DNA of 33,379 nucleotides from Eubacteriales bacterium (lineage in GTDB: Bacteria; Bacillota; Clostridia; Oscillospirales; Butyricicoccaceae). The stretch spans positions 1 through 33,379 of the forward strand of contig JAUNIY010000013.1 of NCBI GenBank assembly GCA_030523305.1, read 5' to 3'. The notes under the pieces are model-generated. The model had not been told where the DNA came from. It ran no database searches and saw only the letters and a list, made by a program, of their open reading frames with translations. Positions 25,707-33,327 of the stretch are shown here, piece by piece (the first letter of the stretch is position 1; the number at the start of each line of letters is the position of its first letter). The translations under genes and the position numbers were made by a program.

Positions 25707-26584
25707 ATCGCGCCCCCCTCCTTACAACGCAGCAGCTCGATCGCTGCCTGTTCTACGGTAAAGCAATCGGTGCGCACAGGAATCCCGCGCCGCCGCAGCT
25801 CCAGCAGGATCCGCGTCACCTGCGGCACTGCCAGCCCGGACTGCTCCAACGCCTCGGCCTGCGCAAACACCTCGGCAGGTGTCCCGGTCATGTATATGCG
25901 CCCCTGCTTCAATACCACCAGCCGGGAGGCGATGCGCGCCGCATCCTCCATCGAATGCGTCACCAGGATGATGGTTGTGCCGCGGCTGTCGTGCAGCTTA
26001 CGGATCAACCCAAACATCTCCTCGCGTCCCGCGGGATCCAGTCCTGCCGTCGGCTCGTCCAGCACAAGGATTTCCGGCTGCATGGCAATGACGCCCGCCA
26101 ATGCCACGCGCCGCTTTTGCCCGCCGGACAGTTCAAACGGGGATTTTTGGCTGATTTCCTGCGGCAGGCCGACCGCATCCAATGCATCGCGCACGCGCCG
26201 GTCGATTTCCTCCCGCTCCAAGCCCATATTGGTCGGGCCATAGGCGATATCCTGCCCGACGGTCTCTTCAAACAGCTGATATTCCGGGTACTGGAACACC
26301 AGTCCGATGCGAAACCGGATGGCGCGCAAATCAGCCTCTTTTGCAAAAATATCGGTTCCATGAAACAATACCTGTCCGGACGCCGGCTTGAGCAGCCCGT
26401 TCAGGTGCTGGATCAGCGTGGATTTTCCCGAACCGGTGTGGCCGATCATCGCGATGAATTCGCCTTTCTTGACGCTGAGGCTCACATGATCCAACGCCAT
26501 CTGTTCAAACGGCGTGCCCTTGCTGTAGATATGGCTCACATCGCGCACTTCCAGGATTGTTTCGTCGTGCTGTCCATCCATCAT
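25700..26584 (-). CDS. ecfA2: ECF transporter ATP-binding protein EcfA2
   Basis: 294 residues from the first of two adjacent ATGs (26584), behind AAAGGAGG. ABC motifs: Walker A GHTGSGKST, Q-loop FQYPEYQLFEETV, signature LSGGQKRR, Walker B ILVLDEPTAGLD, switch His in VTHSMED. The YPEYQLFEETV stretch and the position after EcfA1 fit EcfA2. It energises vitamin or metal uptake with EcfA1 and EcfT at the membrane. Its start overlaps the stop of ecfA1 by 4 nt (ATGA), so translation is coupled. Confidence 0.95.
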   Translation of the reverse strand: MMDGQHDETILEVRDVSHIYSKGTPFEQMALDHVSLSVKKGEFIAMIGHTGSGKSTLIQHLNGLLKPASGQVLFHGTDIFAKEADLRAIRFRIGLVFQYPEYQLFEETVGQDIAYGPTNMGLEREEIDRRVRDALDAVGLPQEISQKSPFELSGGQKRRVALAGVIAMQPEILVLDEPTAGLDPAGREEMFGLIRKLHDSRGTTIILVTHSMEDAARIASRLVVLKQGRIYMTGTPAEVFAQAEALEQSGLAVPQVTRILLELRRRGIPVRTDCFTVEQAAIELLRCKEGGAIC

Positions 26585-27438
26585 CCGGCGCCTCCTTTCA
26601 GCCAGGTTTCCAACCGGTCTGCGCATTCGGTGACGGTGAGTGCATCGGTCTGCAGCTCCGCATGCCCGGTATCCCGCAGCGTTTCCAGCAGCTGGACGCT
26701 CTGCGGCGCCGCCAGCCCGAGCGCGTGCAGGCGTTTGGACTGGGAAAAGACCTCGCGCGGTGTGCCATCCAGCGCCAGCCGCCCCCCATCCAGCACGGCA
26801 ACCCGCTGTGCCTGCACCGCCTCATCCATGTGATGGGTAATCAGCACAATGGTCATTTGCTTTTGTTCATGCAGCGTGTGCAGCACCCGCATGACGTCCG
26901 CGCGGCCCTGCGGATCCAGCATTGCGGTCGGCTCGTCCAGCACAATGCATTTCGGCTCCATCGCCAGCACGCCCGCAATCGCAACCCGCTGCTTCTGTCC
27001 GCCGGACAACAGATGCGGCGCATGCATCCGATATGCCTCCATACCGACCAGCTTCAATGCCGCATCCACCCGCCGCCGGATCTCCCGCGGCGGGACGCCC
27101 ATATTTTCCAGCCCAAAGGCAACGTCTTCTTCCACCACTGTGGCGACAATCTGGTTATCGGGATTCTGGAACACCATGCTGCACGCGCTGCGGATATCCC
27201 ACAGCCGTTCGGTGTCCATCGTGTCCATGCCGTCCACCCATACCCGGCCGCCGGAGGGCAGCGCAATCGCGTTGCAGTGCCGCGCAAACGTGGATTTCCC
27301 CGAGCCGTTGCGGCCAAGGATCGCCGCAAACTGCCCATACGGGATGCGCAGGTTTACCCCGTCGAGCGCCAGATGCGACACCTGGGAAAAATCCGTATAC
27401 CGATAGGTCAGATCATCTGCCTGTATCATCCATGCCAT
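26581..27438 (-). CDS. ecfA1: ECF transporter ATP-binding protein EcfA1
   Basis: 285 residues. Walker A is GRNGSGKST, Q-loop FQNPDNQIVATVVEEDVAFGLEN (the FQNPDNQ form is typical of EcfA1), signature LSGGQKQR, Walker B CIVLDEPTAMLD, switch His in ITHHMDE. The C-terminal tail (residues 225-285) is the usual EcfA dimer region. The ribosome binding site before ATG 27438 is weak, so coupling to the methyltransferase gene 30 nt upstream may matter. In many Firmicutes ecfA1-ecfA2-ecfT sit with truA and ribosomal protein genes; here they do not. Confidence 0.95.
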   Translation of the reverse strand: MAWMIQADDLTYRYTDFSQVSHLALDGVNLRIPYGQFAAILGRNGSGKSTFARHCNAIALPSGGRVWVDGMDTMDTERLWDIRSACSMVFQNPDNQIVATVVEEDVAFGLENMGVPPREIRRRVDAALKLVGMEAYRMHAPHLLSGGQKQRVAIAGVLAMEPKCIVLDEPTAMLDPQGRADVMRVLHTLHEQKQMTIVLITHHMDEAVQAQRVAVLDGGRLALDGTPREVFSQSKRLHALGLAAPQSVQLLETLRDTGHAELQTDALTVTECADRLETWLKGGAG

Positions 27439-27468
27439 AACATCGCTGCTTTCTTCATCAAATTCCGC

Positions 27469-28338
27469 TCATCGGTTCGGGTTCACCCAGCGCGCGGTAT
27501 TGCCGCAGGGCAAGGCATACCCGGTGGAACGCACCGGAAGCCCCAGCTCCTGGCAATCGATGACACCGCCGAACCGCTGTGCAACCGTCGTACCGAGGAT
27601 ATATCCCATCACCGCCGGGGCAAGCCCAGTGGAATAGCTGTTGACCAACAGAAACAGCGGATCGTCCGACAGCACCTGTGCCGCCAAGCCGATAAAATCC
27701 GCGATATCGTTCTCAATCTTCCAGACCTGTCCGGTGGGGCCTCTGCCATAGCTTGGGGGATCCATGATGATTCCGTCATATTTGTGCCCGCGGCGGATCT
27801 CCCGCTCGACAAATTTCTTGCAGTCGTCCACAATCCAGCGGATCGGCCGGTCAGCCAGACCGGAGGCCGCCGCATTTTCCTTTGCCCACTGTGTCATGCC
27901 CTTGGAGGCATCCACATGGCACACGCTGGCGCCTGCCGCCGCTGCGGCGAGCGTTGCGCCGCCGGTATAGGCGAACAGATTGAGCACGCGCACCGGCTTA
28001 TCGGATTTCCGTATCAGCGCGTCGATAAAGTCCCAGTTGGCCGCCTGTTCGGGGAACAAGCCGGTGTGCTTGAAGCTCATCGGCTTGATATGGAACGTCA
28101 GCTCCCGATAATGGATATCCCATTGGGGCGGCAGTTTTTTGATGCTCCATTTTCCGCCGCCCGAAGAGGAACGGTGATAGGTCGCATCCGCCGTTTTCCA
28201 GGCAGATACGCCGTGCTGCTTGGGCCAAATCGCCTGCGGATCCGGCCGAACCAATACCTGCTTGCCCCAGCGTTCGACCTTCTCGCCGCCGCCGCAGTCG
28301 AGCACCTCAAATTCCTTCCATTTATCTGCAATCCACAT
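27469..28338 (-). CDS. Class I SAM-dependent methyltransferase, RlmI/RlmK-like
   Basis: 289 residues; ATG behind GGGAG. The SAM-binding segment is VRVLNLFAYTGGATLAAAAAGASVCHVDASKGMTQWAKENAAAS, which has the pattern of the C-terminal domain of 23S rRNA cytosine methyltransferase RlmI. Motif IV is DPPSYGRG. The N-terminal PUA domain found in RlmI is missing, so this belongs to the shorter family annotated simply as SAM-dependent methyltransferase. Methylation of rRNA is inferred from homology. It lies between ygiQ and the ecf genes on the same strand with short gaps. Confidence 0.88.
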   Translation of the reverse strand: MWIADKWKEFEVLDCGGGEKVERWGKQVLVRPDPQAIWPKQHGVSAWKTADATYHRSSSGGGKWSIKKLPPQWDIHYRELTFHIKPMSFKHTGLFPEQAANWDFIDALIRKSDKPVRVLNLFAYTGGATLAAAAAGASVCHVDASKGMTQWAKENAAASGLADRPIRWIVDDCKKFVEREIRRGHKYDGIIMDPPSYGRGPTGQVWKIENDIADFIGLAAQVLSDDPLFLLVNSYSTGLAPAVMGYILGTTVAQRFGGVIDCQELGLPVRSTGYALPCGNTARWVNPNR

Positions 28339-28385
28339 ATGTTTCTCCCATGGTGTTGTTATCCTTTGCTATCATGCGCGCCGGT

Positions 28386-30371
28386 TTACCGCTTCTTCGG
28401 TTTTGCCCAGCCGGCCTTGCGCTTGGGCGGACGCTGTGCGGGCTTGTGTGCTGGCCGGTTCTGGTTCCGCCCAGCAGATCGGCCCTGCTTTCCCTGCGGT
28501 TTGCCGCCACGCGCTTGCTTCCCCTTCGGCTTGTCCTCATGTAAGTGCGCAAAATGCTCGTTTGGCTTTGGATGGATCAGGCAATCGCGCGTATAGCCGA
28601 TCAGATCCTCGCGCCCCGCCTGGATCAACGCCTTGATGACCACTGCGCGCTTATCCGGCCGCCGCCATTGCAGCAGCGCGCGCTGCATTTCCTTTTCCTC
28701 CGGCGTCTTGGCGACATAGACCGGCTTCATGGTGCGCGGGTCGATGCCGGAATAATACATCGCCGTGGACAGCGTGCCCGGCGTCGGGTAAAAGTCCTGC
28801 ACTTGCTGCGGCATATAGCCGATGGAATGCAGGTATTCCGCCAGATTGACCGCGTCGCGCAGCTCTGCGCCCGGATGCGACGACATCAAATACGGCACCA
28901 GGTACTGCTTTTTGCCCAGCTTCGCATTGATGCGTTCATACCGCTCCTTGAACCGCCGGTATACGTCGAACGACGGCTTGCCCATATAGTACAGCGCATG
29001 GTCGCTCATGTGCTCCGGCGCAACCTTCAGCTGGCCGCTGATATGGTACTTGACCAGTTCCAGGAAAAATTCGTCGTTGTCGTCCGCCATCATATAGTCA
29101 TACCGCAGGCCGGAGCGGACAAATACCTTTTTCACGCCCGGTATCTCACGCAGCTTGCGCAGCAGCGTCAAGTAATCGGTGTGATCCGCCCGCAGGTTCG
29201 GACAGGCTTTGGGGAACAAACAGCGTTTGTCCCGGCACAAGCCGTGCGTCTCCTGCTTTTTGCAGGCCGGAAAGCGGAAATTGGCCGTCGGTCCACCGAC
29301 GTCGTGAATATATCCCTTAAAATCCGGATGCTGCGCAATGCGTTTCGCCTCTGCAATCACAGATTCATGCGACCTTGCGGAAATATACCGCCCCTGATGG
29401 AACGCAAGCGAACAAAAATTACAGCCGCCAAAGCAGCCCCGGTTGTGGATGATGGAAAACTGCACCTCCGCAATCGCCGGTACGCCGCCCTGTTCTTCAT
29501 ACGACGGATGATAGGTTCTCTCGTACGGCAGGCCGTACACCCAGTCCATTTCCTGCGTCGTCAGCGGGATGGAGGGCGGATTCTGCACCAAAAGCCGGTG
29601 CCCGTGCCGCTGCACGACCGCCTTGCCAGTGATATGATCCTGTTGTTCGTACTGGATTTTGACTGACTTCGCATATTGCACGGTATCCGACAGCGTTTCC
29701 TCCAGCGATGGGCACCACACGGCGGGATACGAAATATCCGCTTCGTCCTTGGTCAAATAGGCGACACCGCGGATATGTTGGACAACCTCTATGCCGCGTT
29801 TGCCTGCCTTGAGATTTGCCGCAATCTCCAGCACAGATTTTTCGCCCATGCCGAACATCAAGCCGTCTGCGCCTGCATCCTGCAAAACCGACGGCAGAAT
29901 GCGGTCCGCCCAGTAATCGTAGTGCGCAAACCGGCGCAGGCTTGCCTCCAGCCCGCCCAAATAGACCGGCGTGTCTGGGAACGCACGGCGTGCCAGCTTT
30001 GCATACACCGTCACGGCGCGATCCGGACGCTTGCCGCCGACACCACCCGGCGAATAGGCATCGTCATGGCGGCGCTTTTTTGCCGCCGTATAATGCGCCA
30101 CCATCGAGTCGATGTTGCCGCTGTTGATGAGCACGGCATACCGCGGACGGCCCATGGCCACAAAATCCGCCTCCGAGCGGAAATCCGGCTGGGACAAAAT
30201 CGCGACGCGATAGCCTGCGTCCTCCAGCACACGCGAAATCACAGCCGTGCCAAAAGACGGGTGATCCACATAGGCATCGCCCGTTACCAGCAGGAAATCA
30301 CAGTAATACCAGCCGCGCTCCAGCATCTCCTGTTTTGAAACCGGCAGGAAGCCGCCTTGTTTGCTCGACAT
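28386..30371 (-). CDS. YgiQ-family radical SAM protein
   Basis: 661 residues from ATG 30371, six nt after GGATGGA; an ATG two codons earlier is possible. The radical SAM cluster motif is C313-FGG-C317-NF-C320. Other YgiQ features are DFLLVTGDAYVDHPSFG near the N-terminus, VYLGGLEASLRRFAHYDYW, HDVGGPTANF and KVAPEHMSDHALYYMGKP. The last 50 residues are a low-complexity basic tail rich in K, R, G, Q and P that may bind nucleic acid. The family is widespread but has no firmly known reaction. It is the first gene of the likely six-gene minus-strand transcript. Confidence 0.93.
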   Translation of the reverse strand: MSSKQGGFLPVSKQEMLERGWYYCDFLLVTGDAYVDHPSFGTAVISRVLEDAGYRVAILSQPDFRSEADFVAMGRPRYAVLINSGNIDSMVAHYTAAKKRRHDDAYSPGGVGGKRPDRAVTVYAKLARRAFPDTPVYLGGLEASLRRFAHYDYWADRILPSVLQDAGADGLMFGMGEKSVLEIAANLKAGKRGIEVVQHIRGVAYLTKDEADISYPAVWCPSLEETLSDTVQYAKSVKIQYEQQDHITGKAVVQRHGHRLLVQNPPSIPLTTQEMDWVYGLPYERTYHPSYEEQGGVPAIAEVQFSIIHNRGCFGGCNFCSLAFHQGRYISARSHESVIAEAKRIAQHPDFKGYIHDVGGPTANFRFPACKKQETHGLCRDKRCLFPKACPNLRADHTDYLTLLRKLREIPGVKKVFVRSGLRYDYMMADDNDEFFLELVKYHISGQLKVAPEHMSDHALYYMGKPSFDVYRRFKERYERINAKLGKKQYLVPYLMSSHPGAELRDAVNLAEYLHSIGYMPQQVQDFYPTPGTLSTAMYYSGIDPRTMKPVYVAKTPEEKEMQRALLQWRRPDKRAVVIKALIQAGREDLIGYTRDCLIHPKPNEHFAHLHEDKPKGKQARGGKPQGKQGRSAGRNQNRPAHKPAQRPPKRKAGWAKPKKR

Positions 30372-30611
30372 GTTCATTCCATCCAATCCTACTTCTATTC
30401 CATTCTTATCATACCACAGCCGCACACAGGATGATACGGGTTTTTGTCACGAATTTACGATCAATTTGCAGAAATTTTCCAACATCTGTGTCAATGCGGA
30501 ACGTTTTGTGCCGCATCTGCTGCCACATCATTTTCAACAGCGCACAGTTGTTTGTATATTTACTATATTATTATACAAATTGTATCAATCCTGCGGTTTG
30601 ATTGCGCCGCG
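30372..30611 (-). promoter_or_regulatory. ygiQ upstream region with an extended -10 promoter
   Basis: On the minus strand TGGTATGAT (TATAAT-like hexamer at 30414-30409, TG at 30417-30416) is an extended -10 box with a weak -35. Farther upstream, ATACAA-A-TTGTAT (30573-30585) is a perfect 13-bp palindrome in a very AT-rich stretch. No gene is seen in this 240-bp region. Confidence 0.45.
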
Positions 30612-30656
30612 CAAAGCAAAACGCCATCCGACTGCTTTCGCGGCCTGACGGCGTTT
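30612..30656 (-). terminator. Terminator of the rrf2-type gene
   Basis: On the minus strand AAACGCC (30656-30650) pairs with GGCGTTT (30625-30619), with an inner CCG/CGG helix, followed by TTTGCTTTG. Confidence 0.75.
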
Positions 30657-30670
30657 GTCATGCGCTGCGG

Positions 30671-31099
30671 CTATGGATCGACGATTGCGCCCATATCGTC
30701 CAACAGATCCTGTAACGTAATGGCATTCATCTGTTCCTGCATAGCCCGTTGGATCAGGCCCAACTCATGATCCAGCACGGCATGGACGCGCTTCCCAACG
30801 GGGCACGCCGGATTTGGATTTTCGTGCACGTGGAACAACGCTTCCTCCTTCTCAACGGCCTCAAATATATCCAGCAGTGTGATGTCCTTTGGCTCTTTTG
30901 TCAGGGAGGCCCCGCCTTCTCCAGCTTTTACCGTCACAAGCCCGGCTGCTTTGAGCTGTCCGAGCGTATTGCGGATGATAACCGGATTGACGTTGACACT
31001 CCCGGCCAGGAATGTAGAGGTCGTTTTCTCCTTGCCTGAAAACGTAACAATTGCCAACAATATGTGCGTGGCAATCGGAAGCCTTGACGAAAATTGCAT
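30671..31099 (-). CDS. Rrf2-family transcriptional regulator
   Basis: 142 residues from ATG 31099, eight nt after GAGGTGA; a GTG at 31111 lies before that site and is less likely. The N-terminal winged helix has FSSRLPIATHILLAIV and a recognition region SVNVNPVIIRNTLGQLKAAGLV, followed by the wing VKAGEGGASL and the family segment ITLLDIFEAVE. Only one cysteine (in NPACPVG) is present, so the three-Cys iron-sulfur site of IscR/NsrR cannot form. It resembles the YwnA-like branch. It is divergent from a PNPOx-fold gene. Three matching inverted repeats in the shared intergenic region are its likely operators. Confidence 0.93.
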   Translation of the reverse strand: MQFSSRLPIATHILLAIVTFSGKEKTTSTFLAGSVNVNPVIIRNTLGQLKAAGLVTVKAGEGGASLTKEPKDITLLDIFEAVEKEEALFHVHENPNPACPVGKRVHAVLDHELGLIQRAMQEQMNAITLQDLLDDMGAIVDP

Positions 31100-31131
31100 A
31101 CTCTTTGTCACCTCGTATTCGCTTGCTTCAC

Positions 31132-31160
31132 ATTATAGCGAAAACGTGTTGTCATGTCAA
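31132..31160 (-). promoter_or_regulatory. Consensus sigma-A promoter of the rrf2-type gene
   Basis: On the minus strand TTGACA (31160-31155), 17-nt spacer, TATAAT (31137-31132). It is a perfect consensus. The -35 lies inside operator O1. Confidence 0.9.
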
Positions 31161-31170
31161 CGATGACAAC
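31148..31170. promoter_or_regulatory. Operator O1 in the rrf2/PNPOx divergon
   Basis: GTTGTCAT-N7-ATGACAAC, perfect 8-bp arms, which contains the shared core TTGTCA-N9-TGACAA (31149-31169). It covers the -35 of the rrf2-type promoter, consistent with autorepression. Confidence 0.75.
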
Positions 31171-31196
31171 GCTTCAAAAAATTGAAAAAATTTTTG

Positions 31197-31217
31197 TTGT
31201 AACCCTTGACATTACAT
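31197..31217. promoter_or_regulatory. Operator O2 in the rrf2/PNPOx divergon
   Basis: TTGTAA-N9-TTACAT, the same layout as O1 and O3 with one arm mismatch. The spacer contains the -35 hexamer TTGACA (31206-31211) of the PNPOx promoter. Confidence 0.65.
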
Positions 31218-31234
31218 CATTCCTATGATATATT
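31206..31234 (+). promoter_or_regulatory. Sigma-A promoter of the PNPOx-fold gene
   Basis: TTGACA (31206-31211), 17-nt spacer, TATATT (31229-31234). Its -35 lies in O2, and its start site near 31241 lies in O3. Confidence 0.85.
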
Positions 31235-31238
31235 TTCA

Positions 31239-31259
31239 TTGTAATCAACGAAGTTACAA
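31239..31259. promoter_or_regulatory. Operator O3 in the rrf2/PNPOx divergon
   Basis: TTGTAA-N9-TTACAA, perfect arms, placed over the predicted transcription start. Separately, an 11-bp inverted repeat TTTGTTGTAAC (31193-31203)/GTTACAACAAA (31253-31263) pairs the outer halves of O2 and O3 symmetrically about the -10 box. Confidence 0.7.
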
Positions 31260-31315
31260 CAAACACCGCAGGCTGCCGCCTGCCCAACAGCATATCATTT
31301 TTGGAGGTTATCATC

Positions 31316-31711
31316 ATGAGTAAAGTAACTGAATTTCTGGCTGAAAATCCCGTACAGTATCTGGCTACGGTTGGCCGTGATGGAAAAGCAAAATGCCGCC
31401 CGTTTATGTTTGCCGGGGAACTGGATGGAAAGCTGTGGTTCTGCACCAACAATCAGAAGGACGTATACAAGGACATGCAGGAAAACCCGTATATCGAGGT
31501 ATCCGTATCCAGCCCTTCGTACGCATGGATCCGCCTGCACGGCAAGGCTGTATTTGAAAACAACATGACCGCAAAAGAAATGTGCATTGCCAACCCTATC
31601 GTCAAGGGCCAGTACCAGACTGCGGACAACCCGATTTTCGAGGTGTTCTATCTGGAAGATGCACACGGCGTCATCGCCGACTTTTCCGGCAATCCGCCGT
31701 ATGAATTTTGA
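31316..31711 (+). CDS. Pyridoxamine 5'-phosphate oxidase-fold (FMN-binding split barrel) protein
   Basis: 131 residues from ATG 31316, behind GGAGGT. The pattern VTEFLAENPVQYLATVGRDGKAKCRPFMFAGELDGKLWFCTNNQKDVYKDMQENPYIEVSV is that of the small PNPOx-like flavoproteins common in gut Clostridia. Such proteins bind FMN or F420 as dimers. Many act as flavin reductases or nitro/quinone reductases, but few are characterised. It is divergent from an Rrf2-type regulator, with two operator-like repeats on its promoter and one on the regulator's. Induction by a redox or small-molecule signal is therefore likely. No partner gene follows; a terminator comes directly after. Confidence 0.9.
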   Translation: MSKVTEFLAENPVQYLATVGRDGKAKCRPFMFAGELDGKLWFCTNNQKDVYKDMQENPYIEVSVSSPSYAWIRLHGKAVFENNMTAKEMCIANPIVKGQYQTADNPIFEVFYLEDAHGVIADFSGNPPYEF

Positions 31712-31724
31712 TATACCGAATGAG

Positions 31725-31755
31725 ACCGCAAGCCTTCGGGCCTGCGGTTTCCTTT
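31725..31755 (+). terminator. Terminator of the PNPOx-fold gene
   Basis: ACCGCA (31725-31730) pairs with TGCGGT (31743-31748), then a short inner stem closed by a C(TTCG)G tetraloop. TTTCCTTTT follows. Confidence 0.75.
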
Positions 31756-31782
31756 TACAAGATGGTTTTTACGCCAAAGCAC

Positions 31783-31823
31783 CAAGAAAAGCCCATATCC
31801 CTCCTGTGTAGGAATATGGGCTT
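31783..31823 (-). terminator. Terminator of the PfkB kinase gene
   Basis: On the minus strand a 10-bp stem AAGCCCATAT/ATATGGGCTT (31823-31814 with 31798-31789), extended by GG/CC, is followed by TTTTCTT. Confidence 0.75.
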
Positions 31824-31885
31824 ATGGTATGTGCCGGTACGGCCATATTCTGCCGCGCAGATGCAGCAGAAAGGAACCGAACCTT

Positions 31886-32974
31886 TTACCGTTTGATGTC
31901 GTAGTTCATATTCATAAGATTGCGTATGGTTTGCACATCATCTGTAATGTTGGCATCCCCATGGATGGTATGCTTGATGACGCTGCTGGCCACAGCAAAA
32001 TTGATGGCATCCATCGCCTTATACTGATGCATCAGCGCGTAAATCAAGCCGCTTGCGAAGGCATCGCCGCCACCCACGCGGTCAAGAATGTTAAACGTGA
32101 ACAATTTGCTTTCAAACGTATGCCCTTGATACCACATAAACGCTTTTAAACTGTTCTCGCTGCCGCTGTGCGCATAACGCACATGCCGTGCAATACATTT
32201 CAGGTTCGGGTAACGCGCAATAAACCTTTGAAATACTTCATCCTGCTGCTCATAGCTGGGCTGCAGCGGAATGCCGTCTTTCCAGTCGCCTTTGCTCTTG
32301 TCCTCTTCGTCTTTCCACAGATGATAGGGCTCAATGCCAAATAATACGTCCACATATGGGAGACATTCCGTACAGAAATCACGCGCTTCTTCCCAGCTCC
32401 ACAAACGGCTGCGGAAATTGCCGTCAAAGCTGACCGTCATGCCATTTTCTTTCGCTGTTTTCAGGCTGTCCATAATCAACGCACGGCAATTTGCACCGAG
32501 CGCCGGCGTAATGCCGCTCAAATGCAGCCAATCAAATCCTTGCAGCAGCGCGTTCAAATCGATGCCTGAAAAATCATATTCGGTTATCGCGCTGTGCTTG
32601 CGGTCATAGGTAACCTTCGATGCACGAATGCCATATCCGGTCTCGAGGTAATAACTGCCCAGGCGATGGGTTGGTGTCTGCTCAGGCGTCGACAAAATCA
32701 CCGGTGTGCAATGCACATCATTGGATCGCAACCAACGTATTGCGCTTTTTCCAAGGCTGTTGTTGGGAACAACACTAAAAAATGTACTATCTACCCCAAG
32801 ATTGGCCAACGCAAGGGCAATATTCGCTTCGCTGCCGCCATAGCTCGCTTCAAAGCTGGAAGCCATGCGGATTTTTGCATAATTGGGCGGGGTCAAGCGC
32901 AGCATAATTTCTCCAATTGTAATAAACTTCTTTGAATCCCCCTGATTGGCGAGTAACGGATTGTAATGTTCCAT
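31886..32974 (-). CDS. PfkB-family sugar kinase, possibly 2-keto-3-deoxygluconate kinase
   Basis: 362 residues from ATG 32974, behind AAGGAGG; the frame stays open to 33079 without family similarity. N-terminal features are FITIGEIMLRLTPP, then FEASYGGSEANIALALANLG (the GG substrate motif). The C-terminal PfkB signature is DRVGGGDAFASGLIYAL, with the catalytic Asp in GGGDAF. The N-terminal pattern and length are closest to 2-keto-3-deoxygluconate (KDG) kinases, but ribokinase-like relatives cannot be excluded. A KDG kinase would fit sugar-acid or pectin breakdown. It is a single-gene unit with its own promoter and a 120-nt leader that can fold (CTGGCC/GGCCAG and GCCG/CGGC, 33017-33064). Confidence 0.88.
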   Translation of the reverse strand: MEHYNPLLANQGDSKKFITIGEIMLRLTPPNYAKIRMASSFEASYGGSEANIALALANLGVDSTFFSVVPNNSLGKSAIRWLRSNDVHCTPVILSTPEQTPTHRLGSYYLETGYGIRASKVTYDRKHSAITEYDFSGIDLNALLQGFDWLHLSGITPALGANCRALIMDSLKTAKENGMTVSFDGNFRSRLWSWEEARDFCTECLPYVDVLFGIEPYHLWKDEEDKSKGDWKDGIPLQPSYEQQDEVFQRFIARYPNLKCIARHVRYAHSGSENSLKAFMWYQGHTFESKLFTFNILDRVGGGDAFASGLIYALMHQYKAMDAINFAVASSVIKHTIHGDANITDDVQTIRNLMNMNYDIKR

Positions 32975-33100
32975 AGCTGTCCTCCTTGTTCCGAATATCA
33001 TGGCTCCTTTTCCAAGCTGGCCGCCGTTCGCTTGCTTGCCGGGCGACGGTGCGGCTTTGGCCAGATGCGCTGGTTTCATTTTGTGTCGTTTGATATTTCC

Positions 33101-33129
33101 ATTTTATCATTTCCGCGCTTTTATTACAA
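33101..33129 (-). promoter_or_regulatory. Promoter of the PfkB kinase gene
   Basis: On the minus strand TTGTAA (33129-33124), 17-nt spacer, TAAAAT (33106-33101). Transcription would start near 33094. Confidence 0.65.
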
Positions 33130-33176
33130 CCCCTTGCCGATGCGCTGGGCTTTCCAGATCCCTCTTGTGCGCATGT

Positions 33177-33220
33177 AAAAAAGCATTCCCTCCGCTTGCC
33201 GCTTTGGAAATGCCTTTTTT
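33177..33220 (-). terminator. Terminator of the gene entering from the right edge
   Basis: On the minus strand GCATTTCC pairs with GGGAATGC (8 bp with one G-U) across a 15-nt loop, followed by TTTTTT. A matching T-run on the plus strand makes it bidirectional. Confidence 0.75.
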
Positions 33221-33225
33221 CGGTT

Positions 33226-33252
33226 GTAGAGCGGATCAACGCCCCGCTCTAC
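33226..33252. repeat. Inverted repeat with a T-run on the plus side
   Basis: GTAGAGCGG (33226-33234) and CCGCTCTAC (33244-33252), perfect 9-bp arms with a 9-nt loop, followed by GCTTTTTTC. It has the form of a plus-strand terminator, but no plus-strand gene ends here. It may act as an mRNA 3'-end structure of the minus-strand gene. Confidence 0.55.
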
Positions 33253-33327
33253 GCTTTTTTCAACCATGTTTCTTTGTGTGCGAAATCTGTTGTCATACAA
33301 ACTTCATCAGGCAGAGTAACTTGCCCC

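Noticed and set aside
26557..28596. Long open frame (679 codons) on the plus strand across ecfA1 and the methyltransferase
   Set aside because: Antisense to three well-supported genes. The translation is Arg/His/Pro-rich, with no domain recognisable and no ribosome binding site.
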